NCBI GenBank assembly: GCA_963841415.1
Contig: CAWJCN010000004.1
Span: forward strand, 434,001-498,000
Reading direction: 5' to 3'
Length of the DNA: 64,000 nt
Source: DASUAS01 sp963841415
GTDB taxonomy: Bacteria; Actinomycetota; Acidimicrobiia; IMCC26256; DASPTH01
The notes beneath the pieces are model-generated. The model was not told where the DNA came from, ran no database searches, and saw nothing but the letters and a program-made list of their open reading frames with translations. The position numbers were made by a program, and so were the translations under genes. The stretch's first letter is position 1; each line of letters starts with the position of its first letter. Shown one piece after another: positions 17,791 through 26,140 of the stretch.

Positions 17791-18873
17791 ATGAAGGGTC
17801 TCATCCTCTCCGGAGGCGCGGGGACGCGCCTGCGGCCCATCACCCACACGAGCGCCAAGCAGCTCGTGCCGGTGGCCAACAAGCCGATCCTCTTCTATGG
17901 CATCGAGGACATGGTCGCCGCCGGCATCAAGCGCATCGGCATCGTCGTCGGCGAGACGGCCCCTGAGATCCGGGCCGCGGTGGGCGACGGGTCACGCTGG
18001 GGCGCCGAGATCACCTACATCCCGCAGGACTCGCCCCGCGGCCTGGCTCACTGCGTGCTCATCGCCCGCGAGTTCCTCGGCAACGACGACTTCGTGGTGT
18101 ACCTGGGCGACAACATGCTGCAGCAGCGGCTCGACGGACTCGTGGCGGCGTTCGAAGCCGAACGCGCGGCGGCGCCGGACCAACTGGCGGCCCAGCTCCT
18201 GCTCGCGCACGTCGAGGATCCGCGCCAGTCCGGCGTGGCGGTGCTCGGCACCGACGGCGAGGTCGTGCAGCTGATCGAGAAGCCCGAGGACCCGCCGTCA
18301 GACCTCGCCATCGCGGGCGTCTACCTCTTCGGCCCGCGCGTGCACGACGCCGTACGGGCCATCACGCCATCGGCGCGGGGCGAGCTCGAGATCACCGACG
18401 CCATCCAGTGGCTCGTCGACCAGGGCTTCCGGGTGCGCCACGAGATCCTGCAGGGCTGGTGGATCGACACCGGCAAGAAGGATCCCCTGCTCGAGAGCAA
18501 CCGGCTCGTGCTCGACACGATCACCGAGCGGTTCGACGGATCGGTCGACGACGAGTCGCGCATCGAGGGCCGCGTCGTCATCGAAGCCGGCGCCGAGATC
18601 GTCCGGTCGACCGTGCGCGGGCCGACGATCGTCGGCGAGCGGACGCGTGTCGTCGACAGCTACATCGGGCCGTACACGTCGGTGGCGTCCGACTGCGAGA
18701 TCATCGACTCGGAGCTGGAGAACTCGGTGTTGCTCGATCGGAGCCGCGTCCTGTCGGCGGGACGGATCTCCGACTCACTCATCGGGAAGGACGCCGAGGT
18801 GGTCCGCTCGGAGGCAGCACCGCGCGCCACGCGTGTGATGCTCGGCGACCACTCCCGGGTGGAGCTGGCCTAG
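17791..18873 (+). CDS. rmlA: Glucose-1-phosphate thymidylyltransferase, long form
   Basis: A 360-aa nucleotidyltransferase making dTDP-glucose from dTTP and glucose-1-phosphate. The N-terminus KGLILSGGAGTRLRPITH is the nucleotide-binding signature; KQLVPVANKP and FVVYLGDNM follow. The C-terminal ~100 residues form hexapeptide-like beta-helix repeats (RVVIEAGAEIVRSTVRGPTI), typical of the long StrD-like group rather than the ~290-aa RmlA. First gene of a dTDP-rhamnose-type set with rmlC and rmlB; rmlD is not in the window. Confidence 0.93.
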   Translation: MKGLILSGGAGTRLRPITHTSAKQLVPVANKPILFYGIEDMVAAGIKRIGIVVGETAPEIRAAVGDGSRWGAEITYIPQDSPRGLAHCVLIAREFLGNDDFVVYLGDNMLQQRLDGLVAAFEAERAAAPDQLAAQLLLAHVEDPRQSGVAVLGTDGEVVQLIEKPEDPPSDLAIAGVYLFGPRVHDAVRAITPSARGELEITDAIQWLVDQGFRVRHEILQGWWIDTGKKDPLLESNRLVLDTITERFDGSVDDESRIEGRVVIEAGAEIVRSTVRGPTIVGERTRVVDSYIGPYTSVASDCEIIDSELENSVLLDRSRVLSAGRISDSLIGKDAEVVRSEAAPRATRVMLGDHSRVELA

Positions 18874-18949
18874 ATGGAGCGCGTGTGGTGGAGATGCAGC
18901 GGAGGCGTGGCCGGAGGCCGGGACGCCATAGCGGAATCGACCAGTCGTA

Positions 18950-19516
18950 GTGGCTGACGTGGTCGAGTCCGACGTCATCGCGGGCGTGTACGTGGTGCAA
19001 CCGGTCGTGCACGGCGACGAGCGCGGCATCTTCATCGAGACCTACCGCCGCGAGTGGTTCCCGCAGGGTCGCGAGATGCTCCAGGGCAATCGCGGCAACC
19101 GCCAGGCCGGTGCCGTCGTCGGCCTCCACTACCACCTGCACCAGGCCGACTACTGGTACGTGCCGATGGGTCGTGCGCGCGTCGTGCTGCACGACCTGCG
19201 CGAGGGTTCACCCACCGACGGCAACACGCTCACGATCGACCTCGGCGAACGACCCGACGGCACGTTCGACCACCGTGGCGTGTTCATCCCGCCGGGCGTC
19301 GCGCACGGGTTCGCCGCTCTCACCGACATGGTGATCACCTACCTCGTCGACGGCTACTACAACCCCAACGACGAGCTCGGCGTGGCGTGGAACGATCCCG
19401 CGGTCCGGGCCGACTGGGGCGTGACCGGCCCGACGCTGTCGAAGCGCGACCAGGACAACCCTGCGCACGCCGATCTTCCCGAGCGTCTCCGGCCGCGGTG
19501 GGGGTTGCGCACGTGA
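18950..19516 (+). CDS. rmlC: dTDP-4-dehydrorhamnose 3,5-epimerase family protein
   Basis: A 188-aa cupin-fold epimerase. DERGIFIETYRREWF matches the substrate-binding N-terminal motif and GLHYHLHQADYW holds the catalytic-His region; FIPPGVAHGFAALTD and YLVDGYYNPNDE follow the family. The Arg usually preceding Gly-Leu-His (RGLHYQ) is Val here, so substrate preference may differ from classical RmlC. The GTG at 18950 starts the protein; its stop overlaps the rmlB GTG by 4 nt. Confidence 0.85.
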   Translation: MADVVESDVIAGVYVVQPVVHGDERGIFIETYRREWFPQGREMLQGNRGNRQAGAVVGLHYHLHQADYWYVPMGRARVVLHDLREGSPTDGNTLTIDLGERPDGTFDHRGVFIPPGVAHGFAALTDMVITYLVDGYYNPNDELGVAWNDPAVRADWGVTGPTLSKRDQDNPAHADLPERLRPRWGLRT

Positions 19517-20481
19517 ACCCACGCCGGATCCTCGTCACCGGGGGCGCGGGGTTCATCGGGTCGAACTACGTGCGCCACGTGCTCACCACCACCGACGACT
19601 CGGTGACGGTGTACGACGCACTCACCTACGCCGGCAACCTCAGCACGATGCGCGACGTCGACGACGATCCGCGCTACCACTTCGTGAAGGGCAACATCTG
19701 CGACCCCGACCATCTGGAAGACGCGATGCGCGGTCACGACGCGGTGGTGCACTTCGCAGCCGAGAGCCACGTCGACCGCTCGATCGTGGGGCCCGACGAT
19801 TTCATCCACACCAACTGCTTCGGCACCAACGTCGTGATGGACACCGCCCGCCGGCTCGAGATCGCGCGGGTCGTGCACATCGGCACCGACGAGGTGTACG
19901 GCTCGGTGGAGGTGGGCTCGTCGAAGGAGACCGACCCGCTCGAACCGCGCTCGCCCTATTCGGCGTCGAAGGCGGGCTCCGACCTCATCGCGCTCTCGTA
20001 CCACCACACGTACGGGCTGCCCGTCACCGTCACTCGCTGCACCAACAACTTCGGGCCCTACCAGTTCCCGGAGAAGGCCATCCCGCTGTTCACCACCAAC
20101 CTCCTCGACGGCGGCACGATCCCGCTCTACGGCGACGGGCTCAACGAGCGCGACTGGATCTACGTGGACGACCACTGCGCGGGCGTGCAGCTCGTGCTGG
20201 ACGCCGGCGCGCCGGGCGAGATCTACAACATCGGGGCCGGCAACGAGACGCCCAACCGCGTGCTCGTCGACAAGCTGCTCGGGGTCCTCGGCAAGGACGA
20301 AAGCTCCGTGCAGTACGTCACCGACCGCCTCGGCCACGACCGCCGCTACTCGGTCGACATCGCCAAGGTCACCGCACTCGGCTGGCAGAAGCAGCGCACG
20401 CTCGACGAGGCGCTGGAGGCGACGGTCGCGTGGTACCGCGACCATCGCTGGTGGTGGGAACCGCTCAAGCAGCGCGCGTAG
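19513..20481 (+). CDS. rmlB: dTDP-glucose 4,6-dehydratase
   Basis: A 322-aa extended SDR enzyme forming dTDP-4-keto-6-deoxyglucose. NAD-binding ILVTGGAGFIGSNYVRH starts the protein; AAESHVDRSI, the active-site TDEVYGS, and YSASKAGSD (YxxxK) are present, with TNNFGPYQFPEKAIPL downstream. The GTG at 19513 overlaps the rmlC stop as GTGA, a coupled start. A glycosyltransferase follows after 10 nt. Confidence 0.95.
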   Translation: MNPRRILVTGGAGFIGSNYVRHVLTTTDDSVTVYDALTYAGNLSTMRDVDDDPRYHFVKGNICDPDHLEDAMRGHDAVVHFAAESHVDRSIVGPDDFIHTNCFGTNVVMDTARRLEIARVVHIGTDEVYGSVEVGSSKETDPLEPRSPYSASKAGSDLIALSYHHTYGLPVTVTRCTNNFGPYQFPEKAIPLFTTNLLDGGTIPLYGDGLNERDWIYVDDHCAGVQLVLDAGAPGEIYNIGAGNETPNRVLVDKLLGVLGKDESSVQYVTDRLGHDRRYSVDIAKVTALGWQKQRTLDEALEATVAWYRDHRWWWEPLKQRA

Positions 20482-20491
20482 CGCCGATCAG

Positions 20492-21781
20492 ATGAGCATC
20501 CCGACGGTCGGCGTCGTCGTCGTCAACTACAAGGGCGGCGATCTCACCCTCGACTGCCTCCGCAGCCTGGTCCGCTCCCAGTGGCCCGCCGGCCAGCTGC
20601 GCGTCGTGTTGGTCGACAACGCCTCGCACGACGATGTGGTCGCGCGCGTGCGCGCCGAACTACCGGTGGTTCGGGTGCTGCAGCAGCCGTCCAACGACGG
20701 GTTCGGCGCCGGGTGCAACGCGGGGATCCGCGCGCTCGGCCACGTCGACTTCGTCGGGCTCGTGAACAACGACGCCACCGTCGACCCGGGCTGGCTGCGG
20801 CCCCTGGTCGACGCCCTCCTCGCGGATGAGCGGCTCGGTGCGGCGGGCCCGAAGATCCTGTTCGCCGGGCGCTTTCTCGATCTCGAGCTCCGCAGCGCCA
20901 CCGCGCGTCGCGGTCTCGGCGACGGCCGGGATCTCGGCGTGTTCGTCGCCGGCGCGCGCGTCAACGGCGACGACATGTGGTCGCGGGTGCAGCTGGTCGA
21001 CGGCACCTGGGGGCTCGAGCCCGACGCCGCCCACGGTGGCGAGTGGACGGGTCCGGTCGCACACCTCCGCGTCCCGGCACCCGACGACGACGGTCCGAGC
21101 ATCGTGTCGCTGTTGCTGTCGGCCGATGGCCCGCGCGCGATCTCGCTCCAGGCGGGCGGAGACACCGTCGAGCATGCCGTCCGCTCTGAACCTGCCTGGT
21201 ACGACGTGCCCGCCTCCGGCGCGGGCATCGCGGTGGTCAACAACGTCGGTACCGAGCTGCTGCCGGGCGGATTCGCCGCCGACCGCGGGTACCTCGAACC
21301 CGACGCCGGCCAGTTCGACACACCCTGCGACGTGGACGCGTGGTGCGGCGGCGGCGTCCTGCTCCGACGCGAGTACCTCGACGACGTCGGGCTCTTCGAC
21401 GAGGAGCTGTTCTTGTACTACGAGGACCTCGAGCTCGCGTGGCGAGGCAGCAAGCGAGGCTGGCGCTATCGGTACGTCCCCGATTCGGTGGTACACCACC
21501 TGCACGCGGCCACGAGCGGCCGCGGCTCGTCGCTCAAGCAGTTCTACGACGAGCGCAACCGCCTCCTGGTGCTGGCGCGCCACGGCAGCCTCGTTGCAGC
21601 GACCGCGGCCGCGATGCGCTCATTGCTCGTCACCGCGTCGTACGCGCGCCGTGACGTGATCGCACCGGCCCTCGCCGGTCGGTCACCTCAACCCGACGTC
21701 GCCTGGCGCCGGCTCCGCGCGTTCGCGAGATTCCTGGGCCGCGTACCGGCCACCGCTTCGCAACGATTCGGCGCGAGCTGA
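20492..21781 (+). CDS. GT2 glycosyltransferase with a large internal insertion
   Basis: A 429-aa family-2 glycosyltransferase similar to rhamnosyltransferases. The GT-A fold begins VGVVVVNYKGGDLTLDCLRS with VDNASHDD, and the nucleotide/metal site reads VNNDATVDPGW. About 130 residues (~135-275) then interrupt the usual order before the acceptor region resumes at AWCGGGVLLRREYL and FLYYEDLELAWRG. The insert has a beta-rich look (SIVSLLLSADGPRAISLQAG). It follows rmlB by 10 nt, so a deoxyhexosyl donor is likely. Its 3' end overlaps a convergent membrane gene by 99 nt. Confidence 0.85.
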   Translation: MSIPTVGVVVVNYKGGDLTLDCLRSLVRSQWPAGQLRVVLVDNASHDDVVARVRAELPVVRVLQQPSNDGFGAGCNAGIRALGHVDFVGLVNNDATVDPGWLRPLVDALLADERLGAAGPKILFAGRFLDLELRSATARRGLGDGRDLGVFVAGARVNGDDMWSRVQLVDGTWGLEPDAAHGGEWTGPVAHLRVPAPDDDGPSIVSLLLSADGPRAISLQAGGDTVEHAVRSEPAWYDVPASGAGIAVVNNVGTELLPGGFAADRGYLEPDAGQFDTPCDVDAWCGGGVLLRREYLDDVGLFDEELFLYYEDLELAWRGSKRGWRYRYVPDSVVHHLHAATSGRGSSLKQFYDERNRLLVLARHGSLVAATAAAMRSLLVTASYARRDVIAPALAGRSPQPDVAWRRLRAFARFLGRVPATASQRFGAS

Positions 21782-23047
21782 CGACCACGGGTTCAGCGAG
21801 ACGAGGGCGGCGGCCGCGAACACCACCAGCGGAACATCTGCGGTGACGCGATACCGGAGCTCTCCATAGAACAGGGCGCCGACGAGAAACGCGACGCCGA
21901 CAACCGCGAGCAACGGGAACAGCACCACGCGCTGCCGACGAAGCTGAACCGCGCCCACGACGGCGAGCGGAAGGAACACGAACTGGAGCAGGAAGATCAG
22001 CCACGACACCACCTCCGGCCGAGCACCGGTCTCGGCTTCGAAGCTCGCGGTCTGGCTCGGGGCGTACACACCGGTCATGCGAGCGAGTCGGGCCGCGATC
22101 ACGATCGGGAGTCGACCGGCGTGGTCCGAGGCGTAATCGAGTCCGGCGTCGGTCCAGAAGTCCGACAGCTCGGATTGGTCCCGTGGTTTCGTGGCCGGTA
22201 GCGGGCACGAGAATCGATCCCACAGTCCCGGCGCGTGGGGACCGTAGGTCACCCGATTGTTGGCGCCACAGAGGATCCCTCCCAGGTTGGTGGAGATGAG
22301 CACCGGTTCCTGGAACCGCGTGAGGTTGTAGCCAACCCACGGCGCGATCAGCACCAGCGCCGCGAGCACGAGGCAGGCGGCATCGCGCGCCCGTCGGCCT
22401 GATCGGCGCGCCATCACCGGGAGACAGAGCGCGATGGCGATCAGGAAGAGCAGCTCGGTACGCGTCAGCGCGGCGGCACCGCAGACGACGCCGAGCAGCA
22501 CCGCGGTCTGCCATCGCGGCTGCCCGACGTACGACGAGCAGCAGAGCAGGAACAGCGCGACCAGCAAGCCCGCCAGGGACTCCGAGAGGAGGACGCCGTC
22601 GTTGACCCAGAGCACCGGAAGCACGGCCGCAAGCGAGGCCGCGACGAGCCCGACCTGCTCGCGAGCCACCGCGCGACCCAGGAGCCCGACCACGAACACG
22701 GTGAGCGTGCCGATGAGTGCGACGGTGCATCGCTGGAGGATCACCGAGCTGCCACTGGAGATGATGGACGCCGGCAGGAGGGCGACGGAGAAGAGCGGCG
22801 GGTGCAGAGCGGAGGGTATCCCGGAGTGCGGAGCGGCAGTGAAGCCGTAGCCCTTGCTGAGCCAGTCAGCCGTCAAGTGGAAGAACGGCTCGTCGCCGGT
22901 CAGGTGCGCGTCTCCCTTGGCCCACAGCGCATAGGCAAACCGAATCAGCGCCGCGAGCGCGACGACGATCGCGAGGTTCCGCGCGAAGCGAGCGCCGGCA
23001 CGCGTCGACGAGGAAGCATCCGGAGGGCTTGGCGACAGCGTCGACAT
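21683..23047 (-). CDS. GT39/ArnT-like membrane glycosyltransferase
   Basis: A 454-aa polytopic membrane protein with ~10-11 hydrophobic segments. The first periplasmic loop has LTGDEPFFHLTADWL, the acidic DE motif of GT-C enzymes that use polyprenyl-phosphate sugars, and a following HPPLFSVALLP. The ATG at 23047 gives MSTLSPSPPD and a first TM at ~24-42. The last 33 codons lie antisense to the GT2 gene at 20492-21781. Acceptor and donor unknown; its neighbours suggest cell-surface glycan modification. Confidence 0.82.
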   Translation of the reverse strand: MSTLSPSPPDASSSTRAGARFARNLAIVVALAALIRFAYALWAKGDAHLTGDEPFFHLTADWLSKGYGFTAAPHSGIPSALHPPLFSVALLPASIISSGSSVILQRCTVALIGTLTVFVVGLLGRAVAREQVGLVAASLAAVLPVLWVNDGVLLSESLAGLLVALFLLCCSSYVGQPRWQTAVLLGVVCGAAALTRTELLFLIAIALCLPVMARRSGRRARDAACLVLAALVLIAPWVGYNLTRFQEPVLISTNLGGILCGANNRVTYGPHAPGLWDRFSCPLPATKPRDQSELSDFWTDAGLDYASDHAGRLPIVIAARLARMTGVYAPSQTASFEAETGARPEVVSWLIFLLQFVFLPLAVVGAVQLRRQRVVLFPLLAVVGVAFLVGALFYGELRYRVTADVPLVVFAAAALVSLNPWSSARAESLRSGGRYAAQESRERAEPAPGDVGLR

Positions 23048-23076
23048 CGCGACCTCGGCGTGTCCCTCGGCCTCGG

Positions 23077-24114
23077 CTAGATCAGGCCCTGCTCCATCGC
23101 TTCGAGGACCCAGGGGACGACGATGTCGAGCATGTCGTCGAGTGATGTGGTGGCCTCGAAGTCGAGCACGTCGCGCGCTTTGTCGACCGACGGGACGCGC
23201 TTCTGCACGTCGTAGTCGAACGGGTCGTCGGCGACGTAGTTGAACGGTTGGTCGCCGTTGATGCGCTGCCAGATGTTCGCGGCCAGTTCGAGGACGGTCG
23301 TGGACTCGGCGGTCGAGAGGTTGAAGTCCTCGTTCAGCGCGGCGGGGCTCTCCATCGCATCGACGATGCCCCGGGCCAGGTCGCCGCCGTAGGTGTAGTG
23401 ACGCACCTGGTTGCCCTCGCCCAGGATGTGCAGCGGGTCCTGGCCCTTGGCGATCTTCTGGATGAGGTCGGGCACGACGTGGCTCATCGCGAGCTTCACG
23501 TTGCCGCTCTCGATCTCGATCTCGGTCTTGGCCCGCATCTCGCCGGTGCCGACGCAGTTGAACGGGCGCACGATCGTGTACGGCAGTCCGTACTGCGTGT
23601 TGGCGGCGCGGGCGAAGTACTCGACCGCGAGCTTCTGGAACCCGTACGACGAGATCGGCGGCGGGACCTCGCGCTCCTGCCCCTCGTACGACGGCCAGCG
23701 ATCGGTGGACTCGAAGACCATCGACGAGCTCATGTACGTGACCTTCTGGAGCCGCCCATCGCGGTGGGCGGCGATGGCGGCATCGCACGACGACGCCATG
23801 ATCCGCTCGTTGGTGGCGAGCAGGTCGTAAGCGAAGGCGTGGAAGTAGGAGATGCCCCCGATGAGCGCAGCGCCGGCGATGAAGTGGTCGCAGTCCATGA
23901 GCAGCTTGGTCATGAGGTCGACGTCGCGACAGTCGCCCTCGACCAGGGTGTAGCGCGGGTGGTCGTCGTAGGACTTCTCGACCGGCCCGTACTTCGAGTG
24001 GTTGTCGACCCCCACCACGCGGTAGCCGCGGCCGAGCAGGTCCTCGACGACGTAGCCGCCGATGAAGCCGGACGACCCGCTGACGAGCACCTGCTGCTCG
24101 ACCGACTCTTCCAT
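23077..24114 (-). CDS. NAD-dependent sugar epimerase/dehydratase
   Basis: A 345-aa extended SDR protein. VLVSGSSGFIGGYVVEDLL is the NAD-binding site; MSSSMVFES and YGFQKLAVEYFAR give the catalytic Ser and YxxxK; RPFNCVGTGE follows. It most resembles GDP-mannose/UDP-glucose 4-epimerase-like enzymes, but the exact substrate is not clear. The ATG at 24114 overlaps the upstream glycosyltransferase stop as TGATG. It forms a three-gene coupled unit with the GT2 and the sugar dehydrogenase upstream. Confidence 0.85.
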   Translation of the reverse strand: MEESVEQQVLVSGSSGFIGGYVVEDLLGRGYRVVGVDNHSKYGPVEKSYDDHPRYTLVEGDCRDVDLMTKLLMDCDHFIAGAALIGGISYFHAFAYDLLATNERIMASSCDAAIAAHRDGRLQKVTYMSSSMVFESTDRWPSYEGQEREVPPPISSYGFQKLAVEYFARAANTQYGLPYTIVRPFNCVGTGEMRAKTEIEIESGNVKLAMSHVVPDLIQKIAKGQDPLHILGEGNQVRHYTYGGDLARGIVDAMESPAALNEDFNLSTAESTTVLELAANIWQRINGDQPFNYVADDPFDYDVQKRVPSVDKARDVLDFEATTSLDDMLDIVVPWVLEAMEQGLI

Positions 24115-24863
24115 CACAGTTCCTTTCCGGCCGCCCGGACCGCGTCGAGCGACAGCTCGGGTCCGAACGCGAAGCGGTACCACTTGAGGTACCGGGGAAT
24201 CCATCTCGCGACTTTGAAGTTCGACGCGCCCTGCGCGCGCTCCAACCAGATGGTGGGCATCTCGGCCACCGGGCGGCGCAGGCGCCGCGCTTTGGCAACC
24301 AGCTCGATGCCGATCTCGAACCCGCTGTCGGAGTCGATGTGAACGTCGCGCACGAAATCCACCGAGTAGGCCTTGAACGAGTTCGTCGCGTCGCGCGTGC
24401 CGACGCGCGCCATCCAGTAGAGCGAGAGCCCGGCCAGGCGCGACAGCTGGCTCTTCACCACCGGGCCGCCGATCTGCTGACCGCCGCTCATGTAGCGCGA
24501 CGCGGCCGCCACCACCACCCCGCGCTCGACCAGCTTGCAGAGCTCGTCGATCTGCTCGGCGTCGTCGCTGCCGTCGGCCATGGTCACGACCACCACCGGT
24601 GCGTGCACGTTGTCGATGCCGTACCGGATGGCGCGCGCCGGCCCGGGGCCGTAGGTGTTCCGGGTGGGCACGACGCGCGGGTCGACCTCCGCGTACTTCC
24701 GCAGCGGCTCGACGGTGCTGTCGGCGTCGTCGTCGAAGACCACGAGCACCTCACACGGAAGCGTGACCCCCGCGAAGATGCGCTCGAGGCAGCCGACGAT
24801 CGCCTCTCCCTCGTTGTAGACCGGGATGACCACCGACACCCGGGGTTGGGCCGGCTCGATCAC
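24114..24863 (-). CDS. GT2 glycosyltransferase, dolichyl-phosphate-mannose-synthase-like
   Basis: A 249-aa family-2 transferase: VSVVIPVYNEGEAIVGCLER at the N-terminus, LVVFDDDADSTVEPL, and the acidic TMADGSDDAEQIDEL metal site. KVARWIPRYLKWYRFAFG near the C-terminus suggests membrane association without a clear TM domain. Such enzymes transfer a sugar to polyprenyl phosphate or an acceptor lipid. GTG 24863 overlaps the upstream dehydrogenase stop by 4 nt and its own stop overlaps the epimerase ATG. Confidence 0.85.
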   Translation of the reverse strand: MIEPAQPRVSVVIPVYNEGEAIVGCLERIFAGVTLPCEVLVVFDDDADSTVEPLRKYAEVDPRVVPTRNTYGPGPARAIRYGIDNVHAPVVVVTMADGSDDAEQIDELCKLVERGVVVAAASRYMSGGQQIGGPVVKSQLSRLAGLSLYWMARVGTRDATNSFKAYSVDFVRDVHIDSDSGFEIGIELVAKARRLRRPVAEMPTIWLERAQGASNFKVARWIPRYLKWYRFAFGPELSLDAVRAAGKEL

Positions 24864-26053
24864 ACCTGCACTCCGCCCTCACGCAGGTTCCAGATGTCGA
24901 CGACCGGCACCGGGACCTCGAGGTCGCGGTAGATCGTGTGGGGCGTGCCGATCACGATCAGGTCGGATTCGAGCAGCACCGTGTCGAGGTCGACCAGGTC
25001 GGGATCGGTGGTGACGTACGGGTCGTGGGTGAGGACCCGGCGCGACTTGAACTTGAGGATGCGCTTGAGCTTGTAGCTCAGGCTGGAACGGATGTCGTCG
25101 GACTCGGCCTTGAACGACATGCCGAGCACGCCGACGGCCATCGTGGAGAGGTCGTACTGCTGCTCCATGCGCGCGACGACGTAGAGCGGCAGACCCTCGT
25201 TGATCGACACGCTCGCCTGGCCGAGGTGGAAGTTGTTGTTGTTGAACGCCGCGAGCTGCATCGTGTCCTTGAACAGGCACGGGCCGGCCGCGAACCCGGC
25301 GCGCGGGAGGTCGGCCGCGCGCGGGTAGTTGTACGACAGCGCCGATCGGATGCGCTCGTAGTCGAGGCCGAAGTCGTTGGCCATCATGTAGAGCTGGTTC
25401 GACGCCGCGAACTTGATGTAGCGCCAGGTGTTGGTGAAGAGCTTCGCCAGCTCGGCTTCTTCGGGCAGGAGCTCGACGATCTCGTGCGCGAGGTTGCCGA
25501 AGAGCTTGCCCGCGCGCTCGAGCGCGCGCGGTGAACGGGAAGCGACGATCTGGGGGAGCTCGAAGAGCTCGACCATCGCCTTGCCCTCGGCGATGCGCTC
25601 GGGACAGAACGCGACGTCGACGTCGAGACCGAGCTCCTCGACCAGTCGCTCCACCAGCGCGGTGACGCCGGGGTACACCGTGCTGCGCAGCACGAGGAGC
25701 TGGCCGTCGTGCAGGTACGACGCGAACTCGGAGATGGCGTCGGGCACCGCGTTGAGGTTGGGGTTGAGGTGCTCGTCGATGGGCGTGCCGATCACGACCA
25801 CGACATGTTCGACGTCGCCGATGATCTCGGGCGCGCTCGACGCCGAGAGGTGCCCCGACGCGACGACGTCGGCGAGGACCTCGGGCGCGCCGGGCTCGTC
25901 GAAGGGCATGGTCGCGTCGTTGACCATCGCCACCGAGCGCTCGTTCAGGTCGTAGAGGACCACCCGCAGGCCCCGGCTGGCGAAGGCGAGGCCGAGGGGC
26001 AACCCGACGTGCCCGCAGCCTCCGACGATCGCCACGTCGTGTCCGCTGCTCAT
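24860..26053 (-). CDS. Nucleotide-sugar dehydrogenase (UDP-Glc/GDP-Man DH family)
   Basis: A 397-aa NAD-dependent enzyme oxidising a nucleotide sugar to its uronic acid. N-terminal Rossmann motif VAIVGGCGHVGLPLGLAFAS; catalytic Cys in FAAGPCLFKDTMQL; central domain ELAKLFTNTWRYIKFAASNQ; C-terminal VGVLGMSFKAESDDIRSS. The pattern is nearest to UDP-ManNAc/UDP-GlcNAc dehydrogenases (WecC/WbpA). ATG 26053 has an AGGGGA ribosome-binding site and a TACCAT -10 box 34 nt upstream (26088-26093). It heads the three-gene unit with the GT2 and epimerase. Confidence 0.9.
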   Translation of the reverse strand: MSSGHDVAIVGGCGHVGLPLGLAFASRGLRVVLYDLNERSVAMVNDATMPFDEPGAPEVLADVVASGHLSASSAPEIIGDVEHVVVVIGTPIDEHLNPNLNAVPDAISEFASYLHDGQLLVLRSTVYPGVTALVERLVEELGLDVDVAFCPERIAEGKAMVELFELPQIVASRSPRALERAGKLFGNLAHEIVELLPEEAELAKLFTNTWRYIKFAASNQLYMMANDFGLDYERIRSALSYNYPRAADLPRAGFAAGPCLFKDTMQLAAFNNNNFHLGQASVSINEGLPLYVVARMEQQYDLSTMAVGVLGMSFKAESDDIRSSLSYKLKRILKFKSRRVLTHDPYVTTDPDLVDLDTVLLESDLIVIGTPHTIYRDLEVPVPVVDIWNLREGGVQV

Positions 26054-26087
26054 CGCTCCCCTGGATCCCTTCACCGGCGAATGCCAG

Positions 26088-26093
26088 ATGGTA
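26088..26093 (-). promoter_or_regulatory. -10 box (TACCAT) for the sugar dehydrogenase operon
   Basis: TACCAT on the minus strand predicts a ~28-nt leader carrying the AGGGGA ribosome-binding site, so this is a leadered promoter with the same -10 core. Confidence 0.4.
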
Positions 26094-26140
26094 CCGGAGC
26101 CCCTGCCCCGGAACCGCCACCGGACGGGCTCTCCGGGGCG

